Positions 42,326 to 50,991 of a stretch of 64,000 nucleotides of DNA are shown here, one piece after another; position 1 is the first letter of the stretch, and each line of letters starts with the position of its first letter. Where the stretch lies: positions 37,304-101,303 of the forward strand of contig CAZHEH010000007.1 in assembly GCA_964531695.1 (NCBI GenBank), in the 5' to 3' direction. Origin of the DNA: JAGXKT01 sp964531695. Lineage in GTDB: Bacteria; Planctomycetota; Phycisphaerae; SM23-33. Position numbers and translations under genes: made by a program. The notes below the pieces were generated by a model. That model was not told where the DNA came from. It was given only the letters and a program-made list of their open reading frames with translations, and did not search any database.

Positions 42326-43909
42326 CTACGCCAACTCGCCGATCCGCTCGCGGCGAATGGCCTCGGCCGCCGCTTCGTCGATGATCCGCAGGCGGGCCGG
42401 TCCTCCCTCGGCCGGGCAGACCACCACGGCCGCCAGGGTCCGCGAGAGGGGCCACGGCTCCAAGCCCATCGCCAGCAGTTCGCCGACGGCCTCGGCGGCG
42501 TCCGCCGCCCGCACCACCGCCACCACCGAAGCGCCTTCGCGAGCCGCCTCGAACGCCTCCAGCGCCGTACCGGGGTCGCGCAGGTCCTCGACGCAGACCA
42601 GATCCGCGTCCTGCCCCATGGCCGCGGACATCGCCTCGGCATATGCCAGCCCGTTCCGCCCGCCGGTCGGGACGTCGTCGGCCTCCTCGCCGGCCACCCC
42701 CGCCTGGCGCCCGAGCACCAGCACGCTGCACCCCGCGGCCGCCGCTTCGCCCGCCAGCGAGCACAGCAGGGCCCGGCGCCCGCTGCGCGCCGGCCCGGCC
42801 AGAACGACCCAAACGCCGCCGCCGGTCAGCAGCTCCATGAGCCGCGCGCGGTCCACCGCGCTCAGAGCGGCTCGTGCGCCGGCCCCGTCCATCGGGCGGA
42901 GGCGCAGAACCAGGCGCGGGCCCCGAGCCGTCGGGCATGTCGCCACGGCCGCGTAATAGGACGTATCCCCGTGACGTACTTCCATCATTCCCTCGGCCGG
43001 TCGCTCCAGCGCCTCGGCGTCCAGGCCGGCGCGCCCCGCCAGCCGTTCCAGAATCGCCCGGTCCAGCCCCGCGGGCAGACGGGCGGCGAAGCCCGGCTTC
43101 TCCCGCAGCACGCCATCCACGCGAAGGCGGAGCGACAGCCCCTCTTCGCGCGGCTCGAAGTGTACGGCCGTGGCGTGCTTGGCCAGGGCATCCGCCAGCA
43201 CCGCCTCGATGACCTGGTCGGCCCGAGCCGGGCAGGCGTCGTCGGCCTCCGGCTCGTCGGCCTCGTGGGGCCCGGCCTCGTTGAGTTCGGCCTCTTGGGG
43301 ATGGGCCTCCGGGGTAGTCCTGGGCTCCGGCTCGGGCACCGGCCGAAGCTCGACCTCCAGCTCGTCAAACGCCGGCTCCGCTTCCGGCATTGGGCTCGGC
43401 CGCGGCTCGTCTGCCCCGGACGGCTCCGGGCCGGCCTCGTGTGCGGCCGGCGTTTCGGGCTCGGGCTCCGCCTCGGGCTGCGGCTCGGGCTCGTAGCGGC
43501 CCTCATCCGGCTGCGGATCGATCGGCTCGGGCTCGACCGGCTCGCGCCCATCCGGCCGGGCCGGCTCGGAATCCGCCACGTCCGGCTCCCACGACTCCGC
43601 CTCGCTCGGCGGCTCGCCCGCCGGCCGACTGGCGATCCGCCGGGCCAGCAGCTTCCGCGCCCGGCGGGCCGATGCCTCTTCGTCCTCCGGCTCGGACGCG
43701 GGCTCGACCCTCGCCCCGGCCATAAGCTCCGCCAGGTCCACGCCGCGGTCTCGGAGGAACCCCACGAGCGATTGCTCGGAGATTCGGATGGCCCCGTCCG
43801 GCATGCGACGCACCGGCAGCCAGCCCTTCTGGATCCACTCGACCACCGTGCCGGGCGTCTGCCCGAGCAACTCGGCGATTTGGTAAGTCGTGAAGGTACG
43901 CTGGGACAT
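42326..43909 (-). CDS. HTH protein fused to a GspE/PilB-like domain with degraded P-loop
   Basis: 527 residues from ATG 43909. Residues 1-52 are an excisionase/MerR-type helix-turn-helix (TYQIAELLGQTPGTVVEWIQ). Residues 70-225 are acidic, Pro/Glu-rich and disordered. Residues 228-527 follow the type II/IV secretion ATPase: ATAVHFEPREEGLSLRLRVD (the N2 region), GPARSGRRAL where GPTGSGKTTT is expected, LVCVEDLRDPGTALEAFEAA as the Asp box/Walker B, and MGLEPWPLSRTLAAVVV. The P-loop lysine is Arg378 and the following Thr is Arg379; the STLHTN histidine is also lost. It is probably a non-hydrolysing regulator. Confidence 0.75.
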   Translation of the reverse strand: MSQRTFTTYQIAELLGQTPGTVVEWIQKGWLPVRRMPDGAIRISEQSLVGFLRDRGVDLAELMAGARVEPASEPEDEEASARRARKLLARRIASRPAGEPPSEAESWEPDVADSEPARPDGREPVEPEPIDPQPDEGRYEPEPQPEAEPEPETPAAHEAGPEPSGADEPRPSPMPEAEPAFDELEVELRPVPEPEPRTTPEAHPQEAELNEAGPHEADEPEADDACPARADQVIEAVLADALAKHATAVHFEPREEGLSLRLRVDGVLREKPGFAARLPAGLDRAILERLAGRAGLDAEALERPAEGMMEVRHGDTSYYAAVATCPTARGPRLVLRLRPMDGAGARAALSAVDRARLMELLTGGGVWVVLAGPARSGRRALLCSLAGEAAAAGCSVLVLGRQAGVAGEEADDVPTGGRNGLAYAEAMSAAMGQDADLVCVEDLRDPGTALEAFEAAREGASVVAVVRAADAAEAVGELLAMGLEPWPLSRTLAAVVVCPAEGGPARLRIIDEAAAEAIRRERIGELA

Positions 43910-44073
43910 CGAGGGCCTCCGGTCTCCCGTCGGGGGCATTGTCCCACCCCCCCGCCGATCCGTCAACCGGGCCCACGGCCGGGCTTGTAAGGGGGCGAGG
44001 CAGCGGCTATGCTCGATGTTTCGGCGCGGCGGGACAAGTCGTGCCGTCAACCCGAACGAGAAGGAACCTACCC

Positions 44074-45174
44074 ATGCGGATTGCGGTAATCGGCGGAGAC
44101 GGGACCGGACCGGAAGTGGTGGCCGAGGGGCTGAAGGTGCTCCGGGCGGTCGCGGCGAAGGTCGGCTTCGAATACGAGACGAAGGACTTCAACGTCAGCG
44201 GCGATCGATACCTCGCCGCGGGCGGCGACCCGAACGTCGCCTCGATGCCTATCGTCAGCGAAGAGGAGATCGACGAGCTTCGCGGCTACGACGCGATCTA
44301 CCTCGGCGCGGTCGGCCACCCGGACATCGCCCCCGGCATCCTGGAGAAGGGCCTGCTGCTGCGGCTGCGCTTCGCGCTGGACCAGTACATCAACCTTCGC
44401 CCGGTGAAGCTCTACCCCGGCGTCGAGACCCCGCTGGCGGGCAAGGGCCCGGAGGACATCGACTTCGTCGTCGTCCGCGAGAACACCGAGGGGCTCTACA
44501 CGGGCATGGGCGGCAACCAGTACCAAGGCACCGCCAACGAGGTCGCCACGCAGGTGATGTGCAACACGCGCCACGGCGTGGAGCGGGCGATTCGCTACGC
44601 CTTCGAGCTGTGCAAGCGGCGGAACGACAAGGGGCGGCTGACGCTCGTCGGCAAGACGAACGTACTGACCTTCGCCCATGGGCTGTGGTACCGCGCCTTC
44701 TGCGAGATCGGCGAGGAATACCCCGACATCGAGAAGGACTACAACCACGTCGACGCCTGCTGCATGTGGTTCGTCAAGAACCCCGAGTACTACGACACGA
44801 TCGTCGTGTGTAACATGTTCGGGGACATCATCACGGACCTCGGCGCGATGATTCAGGGCGGAATGGGCGTGGCCGCGGGCGGGAACATCAACCCCTCCGG
44901 CGTGTCGATGTTCGAGCCCATCGGCGGCTCGGCGCCCAAGTACACCGGGCAGAACGTCATCAACCCGGTCGCGGCGATCGCCTCGCTGGCCATGCTGCTG
45001 CGCGAGACGGGGCAGAACACGGGCGAAGCCAAACTCATCGACGCCGGCGACCGCGTCGAGGCCGCCATCATGGCCGTCACCCCCAAGATGGACAGCCAGT
45101 CCGCCAAGGGGATGGGCTACTCGACCACCGAGGTCGGCGACCTGGTCGCCCAGGCCGTGACGGACGCGGAATAG
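44074..45174 (+). CDS. leuB: 3-Isopropylmalate/isocitrate-type dehydrogenase
   Basis: 366 residues from ATG 44074, with AAGGA upstream. Decarboxylating-dehydrogenase family: VIGGDGTGPEVVAEGLKVLR, VVRENTEGLYTGMGG, the catalytic-lysine region LVGKTNVLTFAHGLW, CNMFGDIITDLGAMIQGGMG for metal and cofactor, and FEPIGGSAPKYTG. Length and the first motif favour 3-isopropylmalate dehydrogenase (leucine synthesis). Homoisocitrate or tartrate dehydrogenases share these motifs and there are no leucine genes nearby. It is divergent from the HTH/GspE-like gene. Confidence 0.75.
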   Translation: MRIAVIGGDGTGPEVVAEGLKVLRAVAAKVGFEYETKDFNVSGDRYLAAGGDPNVASMPIVSEEEIDELRGYDAIYLGAVGHPDIAPGILEKGLLLRLRFALDQYINLRPVKLYPGVETPLAGKGPEDIDFVVVRENTEGLYTGMGGNQYQGTANEVATQVMCNTRHGVERAIRYAFELCKRRNDKGRLTLVGKTNVLTFAHGLWYRAFCEIGEEYPDIEKDYNHVDACCMWFVKNPEYYDTIVVCNMFGDIITDLGAMIQGGMGVAAGGNINPSGVSMFEPIGGSAPKYTGQNVINPVAAIASLAMLLRETGQNTGEAKLIDAGDRVEAAIMAVTPKMDSQSAKGMGYSTTEVGDLVAQAVTDAE

Positions 45175-45266
45175 GCAACGGCGAGGGGAGGCGTCCCGGC
45201 GCCGGCAACTCGACCGGGCGCATCCCGACTCCCACGGATGGGTAAGCCACCCGCGCCCCGCACGGA

Positions 45267-45608
45267 TCAGCTTGCCGCCGCGTAGGCCGCCAGGCCCGGC
45301 CGGCTGCGGCGGAGGCGCTCGAGCCGCTCCGCCAGCTCGCTCTGGTGTTGAGCCAGGGCCAGGCCCAACTCGCGCTGGAGCTTGCCGATGCGCTCCGCCT
45401 GCGCCTCGCAGCCGGACGGCGGGCCGTCGAGCTGCCGCAGGTGCTGCGTGCACTGTCGCACGGCCGCATCGAGCGCAGAGAGCGCCTCGTACCGGCCCTT
45501 GCGGGCGAGGGCGAGCTGCTTGGTCAGCACAGTCTCGACCTGTTCAAGCACTCGGGCCGGATCGGCAGGCGGTTCCGGCACGGCATGTTTGTCTTGGGGT
45601 TGGGTCAT
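45267..45608 (-). CDS. Small coiled-coil protein at the end of the glycosylation cassette
   Basis: 113 residues from ATG 45608, overlapping the stop of the TPR gene upstream. The N-terminus is polar (TQPQDKHAVPEPPADPARV); the rest is a helical, coiled-coil hairpin (LQRELGLALAQHQSELAERL). Size and form recall flagellar export chaperones (FliT/FlgN), which fits the flagellar context, but no motif confirms it. Confidence 0.5.
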   Translation of the reverse strand: MTQPQDKHAVPEPPADPARVLEQVETVLTKQLALARKGRYEALSALDAAVRQCTQHLRQLDGPPSGCEAQAERIGKLQRELGLALAQHQSELAERLERLRRSRPGLAAYAAAS

Positions 45609-46255
45609 CGGTTGGCGGCTCCGGCGGTCTGGCATGCGGCGAGGCGGCGCTCGACGTCGGCGAGCAACTCGGTCGCCTCCTTCTTGTCCGGCTCGAGCGC
45701 GAGCACGCGGCGCAGGACCTCGGCGGCGTCCTCGAACCGTTCTTCCTTCACGTAGAGCGAGCTGAGGCAGAACAGCACGCTCGTGTCGCCCGGGTGCTTG
45801 TCCAGGTACAGCTCCAGGAACTGGATCACCTTGCCGAAGGTGCCCATCTGGCACGAGGTCTGGAAGAGCCCCAGCAGCGCCGAGAGATTGTCGACGTCCA
45901 ATTCGAGGCACGTCAGGTACATCTCGAAGGCCTTGGCGTACTCGGCCTTCTGCTGGTAGACCATCGCCAGCCCGCCGTAGGCCTCGGCGCAATTCGGGTC
46001 GAGCCGCTTGGCCGTGCTGAAGGCCGCCAGCGCGTCGTCGGACCGGCCGTCCTGGATCGCCAGCACCCCGAGCCCGACGTGCGGCTGGGCCTTATTCGGC
46101 GCCAAGTCGAGGGCGCCGAGGTAACACTCCCGGGCCCGGCCGCCGTCGCCGAGGCCGGCGTAGCAGTCGCCCATTTCCTTCATCACCTCGTAGTGCTGGT
46201 CGAGGACGTTGTCCGGCTGTCCGGACTGGCGCTTGTTCGAAGTCTCGGGTTTCAC
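45605..46255 (-). CDS. TPR protein
   Basis: 216 residues from GTG 46255, overlapping the glycosyltransferase stop. Five or more consecutive tetratricopeptide units run through the protein (GDCYAGLGDGGRARECYLGA, AEAYGGLAMVYQQKAEYAKA, TSVLFCLSSLYVKEERFEDA). No signal peptide, so cytoplasmic. Probably a protein-interaction module for the two glycosyltransferases in the same coupled cassette, as in O-linked flagellin glycosylation systems. Confidence 0.75.
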   Translation of the reverse strand: MKPETSNKRQSGQPDNVLDQHYEVMKEMGDCYAGLGDGGRARECYLGALDLAPNKAQPHVGLGVLAIQDGRSDDALAAFSTAKRLDPNCAEAYGGLAMVYQQKAEYAKAFEMYLTCLELDVDNLSALLGLFQTSCQMGTFGKVIQFLELYLDKHPGDTSVLFCLSSLYVKEERFEDAAEVLRRVLALEPDKKEATELLADVERRLAACQTAGAANR

Positions 46256-47817
46256 TGGGGAACCTTCCAATCCAGAATCTTCTTGGCCTGTTGCAAACGC
46301 TGGAGCGCCTCGCCCAGGCGGTCGGACCGCCGGTGCAGCTTGGCCTCCAGCAGCAGCGTGGCTGGGGTGGGTCGTTCCTGGTTGACGGTGCGGCAGAGCT
46401 TCATGGCCTCGTCGTCGGCCGGTCCGCCGGCGTTGTACAGCGCCTGAATCGTCTGTCGCTGCATCCACGTGTCGTTCCGGAAGCGGCGGCGGCATTCCTG
46501 ATACACATCGGCCGCCCGTAGCCAGTCGCCGTCGCCTTCGGCCCGGATCGCCTCCCGCATGACGTCGTCGAAACGGAACGGCAACTCCTCGTATTCCGGG
46601 TTCCGCACGGTGACGCCCGAGGCCTGTACGCTCCGCCGGACACTCAAGCCGGGCCATCGCCGGCGGGCCCGGATGAGCGTCTCGCGGTCGATCACGGCCG
46701 CCCAGCGATCCGGGCGGCAGCCGGGGATGCGGAACGCCTGATTCGCGTCGCCGCAGTTGATCAGGGCATGCAGCGGCCGCTCGATGAACATGTCGCCCAC
46801 CGGCATTCCGCCCGGAAGGACCGCGACGTAGTCCCCCTCGCAGCGGGCCAGGGCGGCATCGACCCGCGCCTCGTGCGGCATGTCGGTCGGCACGGGCACC
46901 AACACGACGTTCGGCATGCCGGAGGAGATCGACGCCTGCTCGTAGTCCGGAAGGGCCAGATACACCTGGTACGGCATGAAGCCGTAACGCCAGATGCCCT
47001 TGAGCTGGTTGATGACCGTCGCGTCCAGATGCGGCGGTGCGTGCAGGATGGAAAGGTCCGGCACCTTCGCCCACGGCTTGGGCGGGCGGGCCGTCTTGAT
47101 GCGCAGCGTGTTGTGCAGGTACTTGTTCTGGTCCTCCCGCTCGCGCGTCGAGATGCGGTCCTTCTTGTTGACCGTCACGCAGAACTCACCCGTCACGGCC
47201 GGGACGTGCAGGAAGTCGCTGTAGAACGCGATTCTCCGGTTCAGGTCCCACTCGATCATCACCCGGACCTTCTCGTTGTACGGGCCCGTCCGGTCTAGGA
47301 TCTCCCGCGTGTGCATCAAGCTCACGTGCAGGACCTGGTTGATGTAGAACTCGAAGTAACGGTCATAGTCACGGCTGATCGACACGTGCTTGCTGAGTAC
47401 CCGCCTGGAGCCGTCGGGCTCGACGCGCACGTTCATCTGGTACAGGTCGCTGTAGGCCAGGTGGTACTCGGGGTTGCGCTCCAGGGCGTCCACAAGCGTC
47501 CGGACGTGGTTCGGGTAGTGGATGTTGTCGTCGAGATAGCAGATGTACTTGCCCGAAGACAGCCCGATCGCCTCGTTCAGCGAGGCGGCCTTGCCCTTGG
47601 TCTCCGCCCGCTGGTGGAGCTTGACGCGCGGATCGCCCGCCGCCTCGACGATGTCGGCCACGTTCTCCCCGCCGTCGTTGACGAGGATCACCTCCAGGTT
47701 CGGGTAGTCCTGCGTCAGCGCGCTGCGCAGGGCGTCCGGCAGGTACTGCCGCCGGTTGTACGTGCAGATGATTACGCTTACCCGCGGCGTCTGCCGGCTG
47801 TCGGCGAGGTTAATCAT
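46252..47817 (-). CDS. Glycosyltransferase family 2 with C-terminal TPR-like region
   Basis: 521 residues from ATG 47817, which overlaps the TAA of the gene upstream. The GT-A domain opens with RVSVIICTYNRRQYLPDALR, then LEVILVNDGGENVADIVEAA, and has the DxD-type ICYLDDNIHYPNH (about residues 100-112). A second half holds VYLALPDYEQASISSGMPNV, and the C-terminus is helical TPR-like (EGDGDWLRAADVYQECRRRF). It probably adds sugars to flagellar protein, judging by the downstream position in the flagellar block. Confidence 0.8.
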   Translation of the reverse strand: MINLADSRQTPRVSVIICTYNRRQYLPDALRSALTQDYPNLEVILVNDGGENVADIVEAAGDPRVKLHQRAETKGKAASLNEAIGLSSGKYICYLDDNIHYPNHVRTLVDALERNPEYHLAYSDLYQMNVRVEPDGSRRVLSKHVSISRDYDRYFEFYINQVLHVSLMHTREILDRTGPYNEKVRVMIEWDLNRRIAFYSDFLHVPAVTGEFCVTVNKKDRISTREREDQNKYLHNTLRIKTARPPKPWAKVPDLSILHAPPHLDATVINQLKGIWRYGFMPYQVYLALPDYEQASISSGMPNVVLVPVPTDMPHEARVDAALARCEGDYVAVLPGGMPVGDMFIERPLHALINCGDANQAFRIPGCRPDRWAAVIDRETLIRARRRWPGLSVRRSVQASGVTVRNPEYEELPFRFDDVMREAIRAEGDGDWLRAADVYQECRRRFRNDTWMQRQTIQALYNAGGPADDEAMKLCRTVNQERPTPATLLLEAKLHRRSDRLGEALQRLQQAKKILDWKVPQ

Positions 47818-49300
47818 CGGCGCCCCCTTCCCGTCCGGCCGAAGACCCGACCGGCTCGACGCTGCCGGTCCAGGTCCCGTTCTCCTCACCGCGGACCGGA
47901 TCGGCCTCCAACTCCATCAGAAGCTCGTTGATGCGGTCGTGGGTCCGCCGAAGGGAGAACCGCGTCTCGACGAACCGGCGGTACGCCGACGGGTCGAATG
48001 TCCCGTCCGTCACGATCGCCCGGAACTCCTCCGGCGTGCGGAACAGGTGTTCGTCCGGCAGCAGCCCCCGGCTTCCGGGGAAGGCATGCACCACCGGCTT
48101 GAGTCCGCGGGCCATGCCCTCCAGCACGTGCAGCGGAATGCCGTCGAACAGCGCCGTCGAGACGATGTACTGCTTGTCCGCCAGGTAGGCGTCGAGGTCG
48201 GCCTGATGTCCATCGAAGGTGACCCGCCCGGACAGGCCCAGCTCGTCCGCCATCGTCCGCAGGTAGGTCTCCAGGGCGTCGCCGCGGATCGATCCCGCCA
48301 CGTGAAGCGAGTACTCCGCGTCGGCATCGCACAGGACCTTCATGCATTGAAGCAGCAGTGCGGGCCCGGACAGGAAGTCCGGGTCGCCGATGCAGGCCAG
48401 ACGTTTGCCCGGCTTGCGCTCGACGAACCTCGCCCCGGCCAGCTCGACCCCGCGGGGACAGTCGATCAGCCGCGTCTTTTCCCCGATACGCGGCACACGT
48501 TCCAGGAGTCCGGCACGCCCGGCCTCGTTCATATTGAGCACGACCGCGTCCACGCGACTCCAGTCCGTGTCGCACAGCATCGGCCCGAACAGGTCGTGCT
48601 GGTGCAGCCGGAGAACCGTTCGCTTGCGCTTGCCCAGGCAACTCACCCGTGCCGCCTGCTCCGTACACGACTCGAACCACGCGATGTCGCACCAGGCGTA
48701 CCGGTCCAGGACTTCCTCGTCCTTCGTGCCGTGGAAGACCCGCACCTCGTGCCGCGGCTCCAGAAAACGCCGCAGGGCATCGGCGTACACCGCCAGCGCC
48801 GGCGGGTAGAACAGCGCCACCTTCGCCCGGGTCCGGCGGATGTTCTTGAGGATCGGCTCGAGGATCTTCTGCTGGTCCGGCGCCATCTCCATCGAACGGA
48901 GCAGCGCTTCCATTCCGCGTCCGGCCTTGCCCGCCTCGATGAATGCCGTGGCCGTGCGGTTCACGAGGTCCGGGTTGAGCAATTCCTCGGCGGCGAGTCG
49001 GTCAAACAGGGACAGCGCCTCGTCCGGTCGCCCGGCGGCAAGATGCACCTCCACCAGGTTCCACAGGGTCTCGGGGGCCCCGTCGGGCAAGTGCTCCAGC
49101 GCCTGGCGCAGGTGCTCGGCCGCCTCGTCGAACCGTCCGAGGGTGTACAGCAGCGCGCCGGCGTCGTTGAGGGCCTGCCCGTCCCTGGGCTGCTGACAAA
49201 GGTGCTCGCGGAGGCACTCCAAGGCCTCCTCGTGCTTGCCGGCCTCGGCGAGTTCGAGGCCTCGCTGATAGGCGGATTGCGGCTGCGATGGATCGGTCAC
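47810..49300 (-). CDS. TPR-glycosyltransferase (GT-B type)
   Basis: 496 residues from GTG 49300, with GGAAGGAT upstream; longer readings lack a ribosome site. Residues 1-150 are TPR repeats (YQRGLELAEAGKHEEALECL, ALNDAGALLYTLGRFDEAAE). The rest is a GT-B-like glycosyltransferase with RLACIGDPDFLSGPALLLQC, YSLHVAGSIRGDALETYLRT, and the donor-binding region AYLADKQYIVSTALFDGIPL plus HVLEGMARGLKPVVHAFPGS. TPR-GT fusions glycosylate surface proteins. First gene of a four-gene cassette with a sigma-54-like promoter. Confidence 0.82.
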   Translation of the reverse strand: MTDPSQPQSAYQRGLELAEAGKHEEALECLREHLCQQPRDGQALNDAGALLYTLGRFDEAAEHLRQALEHLPDGAPETLWNLVEVHLAAGRPDEALSLFDRLAAEELLNPDLVNRTATAFIEAGKAGRGMEALLRSMEMAPDQQKILEPILKNIRRTRAKVALFYPPALAVYADALRRFLEPRHEVRVFHGTKDEEVLDRYAWCDIAWFESCTEQAARVSCLGKRKRTVLRLHQHDLFGPMLCDTDWSRVDAVVLNMNEAGRAGLLERVPRIGEKTRLIDCPRGVELAGARFVERKPGKRLACIGDPDFLSGPALLLQCMKVLCDADAEYSLHVAGSIRGDALETYLRTMADELGLSGRVTFDGHQADLDAYLADKQYIVSTALFDGIPLHVLEGMARGLKPVVHAFPGSRGLLPDEHLFRTPEEFRAIVTDGTFDPSAYRRFVETRFSLRRTHDRINELLMELEADPVRGEENGTWTGSVEPVGSSAGREGGADD

Positions 49301-49374
49301 GATGCCATCCTTCCTGTCGAGTTCCGCTCGTGCGGCCGGGGCGCGGGGACGCACCACGGCCTTGTCGTGGTGAT

Positions 49375-49390
49375 TGCAAATCCTGTGCCG
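49375..49390 (-). promoter_or_regulatory. Sigma-54-type promoter of the glycosylation cassette
   Basis: Read toward 49300: CGGCACAGGATTTGCA, with the invariant GG and GC of the -24/-12 elements at the right ten-base separation and TTGCA intact. Transcription would begin near 49364, about 64 bases before the GTG. The rest of the 247-base gap between flgL and this cassette holds no gene. Confidence 0.65.
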
Positions 49391-49547
49391 CTCGGCCGGA
49401 TGACGTATTCCGCCGCGTTCGGCCCGCCCAAAGGCCGCACGGGCCGGGGCGGGGCCCCAAATTCCGACGTCGGCCGGAATTCCGGCCGCCGGCCGTCAAG
49501 ATATCGTGCGCGTCTGCGCCAAAATGCTGTCCGGCCGGAATCGTCTT

Positions 49548-50969
49548 TCAGATGAAATCCAGCAGGGACAGCGACAGCAGTTTGGACGCGCTGGCGAGGG
49601 TCATCTGGTACAGCGTCTGGGTCCGGGCGAGATCGACCGCCACCTGCGCGATGTCCGCGTCGGACAGCCGGCTCCGTTCCATCTTCGATTCGCTCTGGAG
49701 GCCCTCCAGCGAGTTCTGGAGCTTGTCCATCGCCGACAGCCGGGCGCCGATGGTGGTCATGCTCTCGGTAACGGCGGCCGTAACCTCGTCCAGCGATTCC
49801 AGGGACCGCTCCATGAAGTCCTGCCGCGTGTCGCGGTCCATCTCGACGTCGTTGGCCAGCGCGTCGCGGATCTGGATCAGCGAGTCGAAGACGTCGTAGG
49901 TTCCCGGCACGCGGACGGGCTCGACGCCCTCGCGGCGGATCCCGGTCGTGTCCAGGTTCAGCACGCGGCCCGACTCCCCGTCCGTGACGGCGAGCTCGGC
50001 GGCGAAGTCGTCCACCGGGGTCGTGGTCGCCCCGCCGTCGACCGAGGCCGTGCCGGTTCCCGTAATCGTGACGGACTCGTCCAAGCCGGACCAGCCGGAG
50101 ACGTCCACGTGGACGACGTCGCCGTCCGCGTTGGTCACCTCGACATTCGTCTGGCCGGGGGTGAACGTGACGGCCGGGCCGCCGTCCAACTGGATCTGCC
50201 GGCCCGAGGCGGTGACGGTGAGCGTATGCTCGCCGAGGATCGTGTCCTCATCCGCGGAGTCGTCGCCCGCGGCCAGGCCGTGCGCGCCGGCGGCGTAGTC
50301 GGTGGCGGTGTGCGTCAGTGCCAGCCACACGTCGCCCTGTACGGAATGCGTCGCATCGCCGCCGGCCGCCCCGGTCTTGCCGAGGAAGGTCGGGTCCTGA
50401 CGGTTGTCGGAGCGGAAGATCTCCTCGCCGACGAAGATCCCCGCCTGCTCGACGCCCTGACCGACGGGCACGGGCATCTCCAGATGGCTGCCTTGGTACG
50501 ACACGCTTACGATCTTTCCGTCCGCGTATTCGGCGACGTACGGCTTCACGCCGGGGCTGGCCCCGCTGAAGACGTATCGGCCCATGCTCTTGTGGTTCGC
50601 CAGCGCAACCGTCTGCTTGAGCAGAGCGCTGATCTCCTCGGAGATCGCGCGCTTGTTGCTATCGTTGAGCGTGCCGTTGACGGCCTGGGTGAGCAGCTCC
50701 TGTACGCGGGCCAGCCCGGAGCTGACCTGCTCCAGGGAGTTCGACGCCTCGCCCATGCTCTGGACCACGGAGTGAAGGTTCTCGACGTAGCTGGCCAGCG
50801 TCGCCGATTCCGTGCCGAGGTACAGAATGCGATTGGCGTCGCTCGGATCGTCCGAGACGCGCGTGACGCGTGAGCCGGTCGACGCCTGGCGCTGAAGCTC
50901 GGCCATGCGCGCCGAGTGCGTCCGCATCGAGAACGTCGTCGAGTTGTAGATGGAACCCCATCCGCTCAC
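49548..50969 (-). CDS. flgL: Flagellar hook-filament junction protein FlgL
   Basis: 473 residues. The N-terminal flagellin-type helix (MSGWGSIYNSTTFSMRTHSA, then RMAELQRQASTGSRVTRVSD) and the C-terminal helix (RLSDADIAQVAVDLARTQTL) mark HAP3. The middle (about 150-390) is a large beta-rich insert, making it longer than the usual 300-320 residues. It connects the hook-associated FlgK ring to the filament. It follows flgK by 22 bases and ends the flg operon. Confidence 0.9.
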   Translation of the reverse strand: MSGWGSIYNSTTFSMRTHSARMAELQRQASTGSRVTRVSDDPSDANRILYLGTESATLASYVENLHSVVQSMGEASNSLEQVSSGLARVQELLTQAVNGTLNDSNKRAISEEISALLKQTVALANHKSMGRYVFSGASPGVKPYVAEYADGKIVSVSYQGSHLEMPVPVGQGVEQAGIFVGEEIFRSDNRQDPTFLGKTGAAGGDATHSVQGDVWLALTHTATDYAAGAHGLAAGDDSADEDTILGEHTLTVTASGRQIQLDGGPAVTFTPGQTNVEVTNADGDVVHVDVSGWSGLDESVTITGTGTASVDGGATTTPVDDFAAELAVTDGESGRVLNLDTTGIRREGVEPVRVPGTYDVFDSLIQIRDALANDVEMDRDTRQDFMERSLESLDEVTAAVTESMTTIGARLSAMDKLQNSLEGLQSESKMERSRLSDADIAQVAVDLARTQTLYQMTLASASKLLSLSLLDFI

Positions 50970-50991
50970 CGGACGGCTCCTTCCTGCCGCG

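Noticed and set aside
42198..42938. 246-codon frame overlapping the HTH/GspE-like gene on the same strand
   Set aside because: Out-of-frame shadow rich in Arg and Gly; the HTH/GspE-like frame carries the recognisable motifs.
47756..49555. 599-codon plus-strand frame opposite the TPR-glycosyltransferase
   Set aside because: The minus-strand gene has clear TPR and GT-B features and start-stop coupling; the plus-strand frame is a composition artefact.
50100..50118. GTCCACGTGGAC palindrome as a second parS
   Set aside because: It is inside flgL coding sequence and lacks the flanking TGTT/AACA of parS.
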